From positions 1 through 64,000 of the forward strand of contig NZ_JACJQU010000021.1 in assembly GCF_014696825.1 (NCBI RefSeq): a DNA stretch of 64,000 nucleotides, in the 5' to 3' direction. This DNA is from Anabaena sphaerica FACHB-251 (GTDB taxonomy: Bacteria > Cyanobacteriota > Cyanobacteriia > Cyanobacteriales > Nostocaceae). The notes under the pieces were generated by a model, which was not told the origin of the DNA, made no database searches, and saw only the letters and a list, made by a program, of their open reading frames with translations. Within the stretch, counting starts at the first letter, position 1. The number at the start of each line of letters is the position of its first letter. This document shows positions 28,045 through 36,133 of this stretch, in pieces. A program made the position numbers and the translations under genes.

Positions 28045-28353
28045 ATGACAGGACAGGAATTACGTCAACTGTTGATTGATAAATGGGGATACTCTTACGA
28101 TGTCCAGTTCCGCAGGACGCAGGGGAAGATATTTCTGCAAGTCATGTGGAAATATCTTGAGCAAGCTTCATTCCCTTTAAACGAAGCCGAATACCAAGAG
28201 CATCTGGATAGCATCACTAATTATCTCAACGCCTTGGGGGGAACAATTCAAGTACAGAATTTTATTACACAAACAAAAGAGCGTCCCCGTCTAGGCAAAG
28301 CTGTTAGTATCCCTCTCGATTTGGGCGATCGCGCATCTGAATGGATAGTATAG
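28045..28353 (+). CDS. DUF3067 family protein
   Basis: 102 aa. TGQELRQLLIDKWGYSYDVQ, then FLQVMWKYLEQASFPL and a C-terminal RPRLGKAVSIPLDLG are features of DUF3067, a small soluble family found in cyanobacteria and plastid-bearing eukaryotes. Function is unknown; conservation in phototrophs and position beside petC-petA hint at a role around photosynthesis, but that is inference. Confidence 0.8.
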   Translation: MTGQELRQLLIDKWGYSYDVQFRRTQGKIFLQVMWKYLEQASFPLNEAEYQEHLDSITNYLNALGGTIQVQNFITQTKERPRLGKAVSIPLDLGDRASEWIV

Positions 28354-28466
28354 CAGGTGACTGGTGACTAGTGACGACTTGAAAGCCTGTTTCTGTCCTC
28401 ACTAGCTTGGTTGTTGCTGTATAAATTTTTATATGAAAATTAACCAAAAAGCGATCGCCACAGAAC

Positions 28467-29507
28467 ATGAAAAAATCTGTCAGTAAAAGTAGATTTCAAC
28501 TACAAATCATCAGTAAACCTGCCTTAGTTCGCTTGTCTGTACTTGTGGCTATTTTTCTGGTTTTAAGTATCTGGGGTTGGTGGATGATGTTTTGGATGCC
28601 AAAACAAAGTTATCAAGGACAACTTCCACCTTTACAACCCCAAGAAATAGTTCTGGAGAAATTGTTAAAACAAGATTTACAAAAGCTATCTGTTGAAATT
28701 GGTATTCGTAATTATAGTCAATATCAAAAACTCAATAATGCTAAAGATTTTTTGATAACTTCTTTGCATCAAGCAGGTTACAAAGTCAATCAACAAGAAT
28801 ATAAAATAGACAACAAATCTTATTACAACATTGAAGTTGAACACAAAGGCCTTAAAAAACCAGATGAAATAATTATAGTTGGTGGTCATTATGATTCAGC
28901 CTTTACTAGTCCAGGTGCAAATGATAATGGTACAGGTGCAGTAGCAACCCTAGAACTTGCCAAGATTTTCGCCAACAAAAAAACTAACCGCACCATTCGT
29001 TTTGTTGAGTTTACCAACGAAGAACCACCTTTTTTCTGGACAGAAAATATGGGAAGTTTGGTATATGCCAAACAGTTGCACCAGCATAATGAGAATGTTT
29101 TGGCAATGTTGAGTTTAGAAACAATAGGATATTTTTCCGATCAACCAGGTAGTCAACAATATCCTTTTCCTCTTGATTTATTATATCCTAATCAGGGAAA
29201 TTTTATCAGCTTTATCGGGAATATAAACTCTGGAGATTTGGTCAAAAAAGCAGTTGGTTCTTTTCGTCGTCATGTCCAGTTTCCCTCTCAAGGAACTGCT
29301 CTTCCAGGTTGGATTCCTGGCGTTGGTTGGTCAGATCAATGGTCTTTTTGGGAGCAGGGTTATCCAGGAATTATGGTGACAGATACCGCCCCTTATCGCT
29401 ATCAATATTATCATACAGATGAAGATACTATAGATAAAATTGACTTCGAGAAACTAACAAGAGTTGTTAATGGTTTAGTAAACGTAATATCTGATTTAGC
29501 CACATGA
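28467..29507 (+). CDS. M28 family zinc metallopeptidase, membrane-anchored
   Basis: 346 aa. One N-terminal helix (about 22-44) anchors or exports the protein. The M28 catalytic domain shows GGHYDSAFTSPGANDNGTGA (His and bridging Asp ligands), FTNEEPPFF (catalytic Glu and Glu ligand), SLETIGYFSD, and YHTDEDTIDKIDF (final His). The family contains aminopeptidases and glutaminyl-cyclase-like enzymes that act outside the cytoplasm. Its stop overlaps the next start (ATGA, 29504-29507), so it is coupled with the hydrolase gene. Confidence 0.88.
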   Translation: MKKSVSKSRFQLQIISKPALVRLSVLVAIFLVLSIWGWWMMFWMPKQSYQGQLPPLQPQEIVLEKLLKQDLQKLSVEIGIRNYSQYQKLNNAKDFLITSLHQAGYKVNQQEYKIDNKSYYNIEVEHKGLKKPDEIIIVGGHYDSAFTSPGANDNGTGAVATLELAKIFANKKTNRTIRFVEFTNEEPPFFWTENMGSLVYAKQLHQHNENVLAMLSLETIGYFSDQPGSQQYPFPLDLLYPNQGNFISFIGNINSGDLVKKAVGSFRRHVQFPSQGTALPGWIPGVGWSDQWSFWEQGYPGIMVTDTAPYRYQYYHTDEDTIDKIDFEKLTRVVNGLVNVISDLAT

Positions 29508-30391
29508 TTGAATATATTAAAACCTCCCGTCTCAATATCGCTTATCACAGCTATGGTGAAAGTAACGCACCAACCATAATTCTTTTACACGGTTGGCCTG
29601 ATGATGCACTAACTTGGAATGCAATTATTCCTGAATTAGTAAATGCAAACTATCGCTGTATCACCCCATATCTGAGAGGTTTTGGACTTACACATTTTCT
29701 TGATTCTCAAACCTTACGTAGCGGACAACTCGCAGCTTTAGCACAAGATATAATTGAGTTTATTGAAGCCTTAAAAATCGGTTATGTACATTTAGTAGGT
29801 CACGACTGGGGCGCACGCATTGGTTATAATATTGCTGCCTTACGTCCCGATTTATTACATACTCTCACAGCATTATCCGTAGGTTACGGAACTAATAATC
29901 CTCAGCAAACATTATCATTTGCACAGGTGCAACAATATTGGTATCAGTGGTTTTTTGCCACAGAGAGAGGAAGGCAAACCCTAGCAGCAAATAGAAATGG
30001 TTTTATCCGCAAACTATGGCAGTTTTGGTGTCCTTCCTGGAATTTTAGTGATGCAGAATTTGAGACAACTGCACAATCATTTAATAACCCAGACTGGGTA
30101 GATATTACCATTGATTCATACCGCAATCGTTGGGGATTTTCTCCTAATGATTCTGAATATGAAGCTATTCACCAAAAATTGATGTCTGCACCTAAAATTG
30201 ATGTACCAACAACGGTATTACATGGAGGTGCTGATGGTGCAACTTTACCAGAAACTAGTGATAATAAAGAACAGTTTTTTTTAAAAGATTATAAAAGATT
30301 TGTAATACCAGAAGTTGGGCATTTTATCCAGCGGGAATCACCAAAAACAGTAATTGAAGCTGTTCTTAATCGTGTACAAAGCATATTTTAA
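29504..30391 (+). CDS. Alpha/beta hydrolase, epoxide-hydrolase-like
   Basis: 295 aa. HGWPDDALTWN forms the oxyanion-hole HGxP motif and GHDWGARIGYNIAA places Asp at the nucleophile elbow, as in soluble epoxide hydrolases and haloalkane dehalogenases. The catalytic His is in PEVGHFIQRESP. The natural substrate is unknown. Translationally coupled to the M28 peptidase gene, and followed at 30 bp by an OGFr-like gene, so the three may form one operon. Confidence 0.85.
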   Translation: MIEYIKTSRLNIAYHSYGESNAPTIILLHGWPDDALTWNAIIPELVNANYRCITPYLRGFGLTHFLDSQTLRSGQLAALAQDIIEFIEALKIGYVHLVGHDWGARIGYNIAALRPDLLHTLTALSVGYGTNNPQQTLSFAQVQQYWYQWFFATERGRQTLAANRNGFIRKLWQFWCPSWNFSDAEFETTAQSFNNPDWVDITIDSYRNRWGFSPNDSEYEAIHQKLMSAPKIDVPTTVLHGGADGATLPETSDNKEQFFLKDYKRFVIPEVGHFIQRESPKTVIEAVLNRVQSIF

Positions 30392-30420
30392 TAATTAACA
30401 ATATTTGAGGTCAATAGTTG

Positions 30421-30948
30421 ATGAATAAAAATTCTCTAATTGTTCCATTCTATTCAGGAAGCTCTGCTGATATTCGCGGTCGAATGCTTGCAGAGATATG
30501 GCAAGAAAATTATGACTGTTTGGAAAAAACTCATGATTATATTCAGTGGTTATTTCCCCTCACAGAAAGGAGTCGTTTTAATCCTAATGCACCGATTTTA
30601 ACAGATGACGATATTCAAAGTTTTCAGAATAGAGAAGAATTGAGAAATAATTTACTCGCATCTTTAAAATTGATGTTAGGCTTTTATGGCTTGTCATGTC
30701 AAGAAAGCGAAGATGGTAAGGTAGAGATTAATATTGAACAATCATTTTTAGAACGTAAAAAAATATGGGTTCATTGGGGAAATCACAACCATTTGCGAAT
30801 TACTAGAATTTTGAGAAGTTTGTATTTATTGGGTTTAGAAGTATATGCTCAAGCTTTTTTCAAGTGTTTGCAGGAAATATATAATTTAGAAAAAGGTGAA
30901 ATTACTAAACTTACCTTTTCTCATTGGCAAGATGCAATAAGAGGTTAA
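30421..30948 (+). CDS. Opioid growth factor receptor-like (OGFr_N) protein
   Basis: 175 aa from ATG 30421 (a TTG lies one codon upstream). The region HDYIQWLFPLTERSRFNPNA and NLLASLKLMLGFYGL matches the conserved OGFr N-terminal region, known in animals as part of a receptor for met-enkephalin and present in bacteria with unknown function. Soluble, helical. Probably last gene of the M28/hydrolase operon. Confidence 0.82.
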   Translation: MNKNSLIVPFYSGSSADIRGRMLAEIWQENYDCLEKTHDYIQWLFPLTERSRFNPNAPILTDDDIQSFQNREELRNNLLASLKLMLGFYGLSCQESEDGKVEINIEQSFLERKKIWVHWGNHNHLRITRILRSLYLLGLEVYAQAFFKCLQEIYNLEKGEITKLTFSHWQDAIRG

Positions 30949-31040
30949 GAATATTTGTAGATAGTAATTACCATAAAGTTCCTCAACTCAAACTATACAG
31001 TTTGATTTTTTGGCTTAACCAAGAATTCTTGAGATTAACT

Positions 31041-31254
31041 AGGGGATGCTGAATAAATCTCAAAACATTACAGGTAAACGGTTTTAGCTATTTTGACTTT
31101 CAAAAAGTGCAAGATTTTATGACGTGGAAACTCGAAAACCTTGCATTTAAGTTTGATGCAAAGGAAAAATCGCTCCCATCCAAATCTTGAAACTGTTCCC
31201 TGTTAAGAGTTCCCTGTTCCCTGCCTCCACGACAAGACTATTTCAGCAAACCCT
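31041..31254. mobile_element. Small element with imperfect terminal inverted repeats (AGGGGATGCTGAA)
   Basis: The left end AGGGGATGCTGAA (31041-31053) matches the inverse of 31242-31254 at 11 of 13 positions. These ends resemble insertion-sequence termini. The 214-bp interior has no coding frame and contains TTCCCTG heptamers, so it is a MITE or deleted insertion sequence. Its right edge touches the stop codon of the next minus-strand gene. Confidence 0.5.
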
Positions 31255-31666
31255 AACTATGACTATGGCGATATTTCCAAATACCTACTCCGACCAAAAT
31301 TCCCAATAGCGTACCAATAAATAAACCCATTGGAGCTAAAGCCAAAAAACTCAGATCTCCTTGATTTCCTTTGGGATAACCGCCAAACACAATGATACCC
31401 CCAAATCCAATGCTGCCTCCAATAATAGAACCAAGCAGCATCCATAACATCACATTTTTAGACTTCAACCATGATGAAACTGCTAATGCCATCAAGCCGA
31501 TAATTAATCCCGTGAGTAATCCTATCACAGCCCCATAACCGACAACGGTAATAACCCAGGTATAGCTGATAATCAATGCGCCTAGTCCAGCGATTAAAGC
31601 TCCAAAGCCTAGCCAGAGAAATATTCCCAGGAGAAAGAAGAAAAGTTTTGTCTGCATTTTGTTCAT
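31253..31666 (-). CDS. Glycine-rich four-helix membrane protein, unknown
   Basis: 137 aa with about four membrane helices (residues 7-33, 35-62, 70-96 and 104-130), rich in Gly (GALIAGLGALII; GSIIGGSIGFGGIIVFGG). No family recognised; the pattern is that of small integral membrane proteins with glycine-zipper packing. The C-terminal end (KYRHSHS) abuts an inverted-repeat element. Start MNKMQTKLFFF is plausible, with a second ATG three codons in. Confidence 0.6.
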   Translation of the reverse strand: MNKMQTKLFFFLLGIFLWLGFGALIAGLGALIISYTWVITVVGYGAVIGLLTGLIIGLMALAVSSWLKSKNVMLWMLLGSIIGGSIGFGGIIVFGGYPKGNQGDLSFLALAPMGLFIGTLLGILVGVGIWKYRHSHS

Positions 31667-31734
31667 ACTTAAACGATTTTAAAGCAGCGACAATGTGATA
31701 TTAGGTATTTTTATATACATAGCAATATACTAAA

Positions 31735-31806
31735 TTATAGGCAAAAGAGCAAGTAAGTGATCGCTGCTAATAGGATCAACCCAATGATAATGATAAGCTT
31801 TTTCAA
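31735..31806 (-). CDS. Possible 23-aa hydrophobic peptide
   Basis: TTG start, MKKLIIIIGLILLAAITYLL followed by FCL and stop. It has the look of a signal or single membrane helix and lies next to a structured region. There is no clear ribosome site; a relic of a lipoprotein N-terminus is equally possible. Confidence 0.15.
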   Translation of the reverse strand: MKKLIIIIGLILLAAITYLLFCL

Positions 31807-31848
31807 TAAGCTTTAGTATTTTTTCATATTTACCTCGTTTCTGTCTTT

Positions 31849-31903
31849 AGTCTAAAAGCTTGTGTTTTAAGGCTTTTGGACTCTAACTTTGCCAAACAAA
31901 GTT
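31849..31903. other. Two tandem hairpins upstream of DUF2997-ycf35-ferredoxin operon
   Basis: AGTCTAAAAGC (31849-31859) pairs with GCTTTTGGACT (31872-31882, one G-T pair); then AACTTTG (31885-31891) pairs perfectly with CAAAGTT (31897-31903). They lie in a 450-bp gene-free stretch (31667-32122). They may belong to a small RNA or leader; no riboswitch class was recognised. Confidence 0.55.
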
Positions 31904-32122
31904 AAGCTTGACTAATTGATCAGGCTAAGAGAAACTAAATAATGGTAGATGTAACTGCTAATCAAATTAATAATTTTTGTAAAGTTTTTGAGATATATAT
32001 TTTGAAAGATGGAACATTAGTTAACAAACGGCTACTTTGTCTCTAAGTTCCTTAGGCAATGAAAGAGTAACTCTGCTAAAGCAGTAAAGTTCAAGGATAC
32101 TATCGAGGTTGGCGTTCATAGA

Positions 32123-32338
32123 ATGGAAACATTAGAATTCATAATTTATCCAGACGGTCGGGTACAAGAGAAAGCCACTGGTATTGTGGGGGCTTCTTGT
32201 GCTGAAGTGACAGCAGCGATAGAAGCGCAACTAGGGCAAGTGCTAAGTCAGGAGCCAACCTCAGAATTTTTCGCCACCAACAATAATATACAAGAATCTG
32301 GAGTGGTGAATACCCAAACCGCTTTTAGCGACTGGTAA
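32123..32338 (+). CDS. DUF2997 family protein
   Basis: 71 aa. METLEFIIYPDGRVQEKATG, then VGASCAEVTAAIEAQLGQVL is the DUF2997 pattern, a short beta-beta-alpha protein usually encoded immediately before DUF1257/Ycf35. Function unknown; conserved association implies it acts with Ycf35. Gap to ycf35 is 39 bp, so the three genes to 33219 form one operon. Confidence 0.88.
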   Translation: METLEFIIYPDGRVQEKATGIVGASCAEVTAAIEAQLGQVLSQEPTSEFFATNNNIQESGVVNTQTAFSDW

Positions 32339-32377
32339 ATTTTCCAACTAGTTTATGTTCATTGATTACAAACCACC

Positions 32378-32764
32378 ATGTCACACTTTAGCCAAATCAA
32401 AACTCAAATCCGTAACCTAGAATCCTTACAAGATGCGCTTTCTGACTTGGGTATAGACTGGAAACCAGGACCCCATGAAGTGCGCGGTTATCGAGGTCAA
32501 ACCCATCCTGCCGAAGTTACCATTGAGCAAGAAAATGGGTATGACATCGGTTTTAGATGGAATGGTAAGGAATACGAATTGGTGGCTGATCTACAATATT
32601 GGCAACAAGATTTGTCTGTAGATGGATTTTTACGTCAAGTCACCCAGCGTTATGCTTATCAAACAGTGATGAAAGAAACAGCTAAGGTTGGTTTCCAAGT
32701 TGCTGAACAACAAAAAAATGAAGATGGTTCCATTCGTCTAGTAGTACAACGCTGGAGTGCGTAA
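32378..32764 (+). CDS. ycf35: Ycf35 / DUF1257 family protein
   Basis: 128 aa, start MSHFSQIKTQIRNLESLQDA, the typical Ycf35 N-terminus; GPHEVRGYRGQ and the C-terminal QRYAYQTVMKE also fit. Encoded in red-algal plastids and all cyanobacteria; biochemical role unknown. TAATG overlap with the ferredoxin gene couples them, suggesting a redox-linked function. Confidence 0.92.
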   Translation: MSHFSQIKTQIRNLESLQDALSDLGIDWKPGPHEVRGYRGQTHPAEVTIEQENGYDIGFRWNGKEYELVADLQYWQQDLSVDGFLRQVTQRYAYQTVMKETAKVGFQVAEQQKNEDGSIRLVVQRWSA

Positions 32765-33219
32765 TGTCCCAATTGCAGCCGTTACCAGAAGATTTAGAAA
32801 ACAATCCTTCCGGTTTAGAGCCAGAACTAGGCGGTTTTTTGCGAGATGAACCAGAACGTTCTGGGTTAGAACCGGAACTGGGCGGACTGCTGCGACAGAA
32901 AGGCGTTTATGTAGATGAAATTACTTGTATAGGGTGTAAACATTGCGCCCATGTTGCCCGTAATACCTTTTATATTGAGCCAGATTATGGGCGATCGCGT
33001 GTGATTCGTCAAGATGGAGATTCTGAAGAGGTAATTCAAGAAGCTATAGATACCTGTCCTGTTGATTGTATTCACTGGGTTGATTACACCGAACTGAAAA
33101 ACCTAGAAGAAGACCGCAGATATCAGGTAATTCCCGTCGTGGGTTATCCCGTAGACCATGCTGTAGCTACCACAGAAAAACGACGCAAAAAGCAAAAGTT
33201 AAAAAAGAAACAATCATAA
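32764..33219 (+). CDS. Single-cluster [4Fe-4S] ferredoxin
   Basis: 151 aa. The cluster motif CIGCKHCAHVARNTF with the distal CPVDC gives four cysteines for one [4Fe-4S] centre, in a plant/cyanobacterial ferredoxin of the bacterial type. The N-terminal 45 aa contain a duplicated SGLEPELGG segment, and the C-terminus is highly basic (KRRKKQKLKKKQS), unusual for a ferredoxin and possibly for RNA or membrane contact. Translationally coupled to ycf35; ends at a good terminator. Confidence 0.92.
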   Translation: MSQLQPLPEDLENNPSGLEPELGGFLRDEPERSGLEPELGGLLRQKGVYVDEITCIGCKHCAHVARNTFYIEPDYGRSRVIRQDGDSEEVIQEAIDTCPVDCIHWVDYTELKNLEEDRRYQVIPVVGYPVDHAVATTEKRRKKQKLKKKQS

Positions 33220-33250
33220 AATTAAAATATCAAACAATTAATACTTTTCC

Positions 33251-33283
33251 AGGCTGGTTTTAAATTCCAGCCTTTATTTTTTG
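33251..33283 (+). terminator. Terminator of the DUF2997-ycf35-ferredoxin operon
   Basis: AGGCTGG (33251-33257) pairs perfectly with CCAGCCT (33267-33273), followed by TTATTTTTT. It lies about 30 bp after the ferredoxin stop codon. Confidence 0.92.
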
Positions 33284-33311
33284 CCCTTTTCCCCAATGCG
33301 AATGAAATTAT

Positions 33312-33431
33312 GTAGGTTGTTGGATTGTGGAACGTGAACGTTCGCGGAGCAATGGAACGAAACCCAACATTTACAACGGTTTGTTGGGTTTCACTTTGTA
33401 CCCTACGGGATCTTGCTACAACCCAACCTAC
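33312..33431. mobile_element. Inverted-repeat element of the GTAGGTTG family
   Basis: Begins GTAGGTTGTTGG and ends CAACCCAACCTAC, with internal GAACGAAACCCAAC and TTGTTGGGTTTC stretches that pair with each other. A relative lies at 40998-41239. Noncoding. Confidence 0.65.
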
Positions 33432-33457
33432 TAAAATCCTTAACCGAACAGTATTGG

Positions 33458-33517
33458 AAAGACACGTAGTGTTCAAAAATACGTCCGTTTCAAATCCCCT
33501 AATTTTAATGATAGGGA
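33458..33517. repeat. Dispersed repeat, copy 1 (plus orientation)
   Basis: The stretch containing TTCAAAAATACGTCCGTTTC and CCCTAATTTTAATGAT recurs almost identically in inverse orientation at 51521-51585. Noncoding; both copies are next to CCCTGTT-type heptamers. Confidence 0.75.
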
Positions 33518-33568
33518 TTTCCCTGTTGCCCATTTCCTGTTCCCTTTTAATCCTGACTCCCGCTGTAT

Positions 33569-35143
33569 TTATGGCGTTTCTGGAAAAGTTTGCACCTTGC
33601 CATCTGGACTGAATACAACTCGTAGTTTGAGATTTTGCCCAGCTTTGTTAGTAGAAACAAAGGGTTTTCCAATTTGTGGCATACCTGTGTTATCAATATA
33701 TTCTCTAGCGGCTCGATTCAAAGGCAAAATGCGCTCAATAGAGCCGTCTACACCCAACATTAGGCTATACTCTAGTGTTTGAGAAAAACCCGCAGGTGGC
33801 CGCCAATTCTTTTGCAAATACTCTCTGGCTTCTGCTGATTGAGGTATATCAAATAATTTGTTTTCCTCAGTTGCAACCTCTGTAGGGAATGGTGCATTTC
33901 TTGTTGCTCGCAATTTTGCCACTAAATCATCATCACTTGCGATCGCAGGAGTTTTGGTTGCAGAAGTAGCACCTCGATTCAATTGTTGTGACTCTGGTTG
34001 AGAGGTTATTTTCGGAGGAATCTGACTGGGAATTTGATCAGGTAAGGTAATAATAGAGTCAGGGATGGAAGAGATATTGCTGGTATTTCCCGAAGGCAAA
34101 TTCTGACCTGTGCCAAAAGGAATACCACTTTGGCTAATCACACCTGTAGAGTTTTGTTGGGAACTGGGTGTTGTTGATGGGATTTGTAGATTACTAGGAA
34201 TAATCGGCTTGGTTGTTTGCGGTATTGTCAGTGCATTTTCTTGGGATGTGCCAGATGTGTCCGGGACAGTGGAATTGGGGAAGGAAAGAGGCGTTTTTAC
34301 CAGACTAGGATCGACAGGTGGAGGGGGGGGATCTAAATTGGGTAGCGGCATAATATCACTACTACCTGGGGGAGTGACACCTGGTTGAGGGGTAGTTAAA
34401 TTAAGTGGGGGTGAGGATTCGAGAGCAGCATTTTCTGTGGTTGAAGTGGGATTTTTAGCTGTCTGCTGCTGATTTTGCTTGATGCTGTTGGCATATTGCC
34501 AAGTTAAGGGAGTTAAACCCACAGCTAATGCTAACATTGCAGCTATAGGAGTCCAACTTGGTAAACTGGAAATCGAACTCTCTCTTTTGAGATTTGGTAG
34601 TGTTATGACATCAGCAGAATATTCATCTAAAGCAGTTGCCAAATCAAATAGTTGTAACAGAGTAAGTTGAATTATAGTCCCAGATGTTGGATTAGCAAGG
34701 GAACCGAGATATAGTTTATGAGTTAAATTGTCACTAGATTCTAAGTAAATTGTTGCCTCTAGAATTCCCATGCTGGAGGGGTTTGGGATCTTAGATGACG
34801 GTGATGAAGCGGGGGTAATATCTTTTAATTCTGGTTGCTCAGATGTTGTGCTTGATGGTTGCGATTTGAAGGAAGTGAAACAAAAGCTATCTGCTGATTT
34901 GTGGAGAAGTTGCTGAACGTAGTTAGTGACAGCATTACACAAAGCTTCTAGTTGATCGCGATCGCCATGAATGGGTACTTTGAGTTCTTCTGGCAGTGCT
35001 GGATCATCAAAATGCAGTTCAAAACGCACTTGATTAAGGACAGTTTGCCCCATCCAACGGGATAAAGGTGAGCTTTGCGCCGAGATTTCTAGTGTGCAAG
35101 TGGGGGGAGTATAGCGACGAATGACAGAATTTGATCCAGGCAT
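33569..35143 (-). CDS. DUF4335 domain-containing protein
   Basis: 524 aa from ATG 35143, chosen because NSVIRRYTPPTCTLEI is the conserved N-terminus; an upstream ATG at 35200 would add 19 aa from a repeat-rich region. DUF4335 covers about 1-175, followed by one helix (about 205-225), a long disordered Pro/Ser/Gln linker (about 235-415), and a C-terminal domain resembling TonB-like or LysM-like modules (about 430-520, FSQTLEYSLMLGVDGSIERI). Always beside DUF3038 in cyanobacteria; function unknown. Same orientation as the upstream DUF3038 gene. Confidence 0.82.
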   Translation of the reverse strand: MPGSNSVIRRYTPPTCTLEISAQSSPLSRWMGQTVLNQVRFELHFDDPALPEELKVPIHGDRDQLEALCNAVTNYVQQLLHKSADSFCFTSFKSQPSSTTSEQPELKDITPASSPSSKIPNPSSMGILEATIYLESSDNLTHKLYLGSLANPTSGTIIQLTLLQLFDLATALDEYSADVITLPNLKRESSISSLPSWTPIAAMLALAVGLTPLTWQYANSIKQNQQQTAKNPTSTTENAALESSPPLNLTTPQPGVTPPGSSDIMPLPNLDPPPPPVDPSLVKTPLSFPNSTVPDTSGTSQENALTIPQTTKPIIPSNLQIPSTTPSSQQNSTGVISQSGIPFGTGQNLPSGNTSNISSIPDSIITLPDQIPSQIPPKITSQPESQQLNRGATSATKTPAIASDDDLVAKLRATRNAPFPTEVATEENKLFDIPQSAEAREYLQKNWRPPAGFSQTLEYSLMLGVDGSIERILPLNRAAREYIDNTGMPQIGKPFVSTNKAGQNLKLRVVFSPDGKVQTFPETP

Positions 35144-35202
35144 AGCAAGAATGGCAATGGGGACAAAAGAGAATTTTGGATTTTGGATTAGTAATTTCAA
35201 AT

Positions 35203-35243
35203 CTAAAATCTAAAATCTAAAATCTAAAATCTAAAATCTAAAA
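35203..35243. repeat. ATCTAAA heptamer repeat between DUF3038 and DUF4335 genes
   Basis: About five to six uninterrupted ATCTAAA units. They end at the DUF3038 stop codon, and the extended upstream start of the DUF4335 gene lies next to them. Confidence 0.85.
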
Positions 35244-35846
35244 TTATTTTGTGGAACGATCCAGCAGTGTTAGCCACAGACGACGGTGTCCACTAGGGGC
35301 GCTATAAAATAGTAAATCTACCAGCAGTTTTATTGCTAAGTTGGTTAGCAAATCTGTGGATATTTTTTCATCCTCTTCCATCCGTTCTTGATAGGTGTTA
35401 CAGAAAGCATCGATATAATCTCCCAGTAAAGCATTTTGATGAGGTTCCTGATTGTTTGCGGCTATTTTTTCTAATAACCCAACAGCACGGCGAATTAACT
35501 CCTGGTGCTGTTTGGCAAGATAGCAGGTAATCAGAACTAGCGATCGCGCCTCTTCTACATCCAGTTTTTTTCGCCCTCCTTGACCTTTGCGTATAGGGTT
35601 AGATTGGCGCAGTCGCCATAAAGCTACGCGGTCTGGGACTCTTGACTCTAAATTCAAATTAATGGCTGCCGAGAGCATAGCCTCAGAACCAATGCCCGTT
35701 AAAGTTTCTAGTGCCAACAACACCAAATCTAACTGGGTTTTAATATTCTCCCATTGAACTGAGTGTGGGGTTGTAAACTGGCTTAACTCCTCCCACTGGG
35801 AATTCGGTGTGGCTGAATTGGCGGCCGATTGCATAACTTTTAGCAT
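35244..35846 (-). CDS. DUF3038 domain-containing protein
   Basis: 200 aa. LDLVLLALETLTGIGSEAML, then RVPDRVALWRLRQSNP and RKKLDVEEARSLVLITCYLA are the DUF3038 pattern: a helical cyanobacterial family of unknown function encoded beside DUF4335. Soluble and mainly alpha-helical. Presumed first gene of a two-gene operon with the DUF4335 protein. Confidence 0.85.
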   Translation of the reverse strand: MLKVMQSAANSATPNSQWEELSQFTTPHSVQWENIKTQLDLVLLALETLTGIGSEAMLSAAINLNLESRVPDRVALWRLRQSNPIRKGQGGRKKLDVEEARSLVLITCYLAKQHQELIRRAVGLLEKIAANNQEPHQNALLGDYIDAFCNTYQERMEEDEKISTDLLTNLAIKLLVDLLFYSAPSGHRRLWLTLLDRSTK

Positions 35847-36133
35847 AGGTGATCAGGCGAATAAAGGCTGTTGCTGTTACCTTTTTTGAAACAGACCATC
35901 AAGCATGAAAATTGGTTTCTCGTCATGTAGCCCTAAATCAGTTTAGTCACAGCAGTTATCTTGGTTTTTTTACTTTAGATGAAAATTTCTTGTCTCAATA
36001 TGAGAAATTAATGAGGCTTTCGTGAAGACTGGGGACTGGGGGCAGGGAGATGGGGAGAAATTTATCTTTCTTCTTGCCTGCCTTCTGCTTTCTGCCTTCT
36101 GCCTTCTGCCTCCTGTCAACTGTCACCTGTTAC

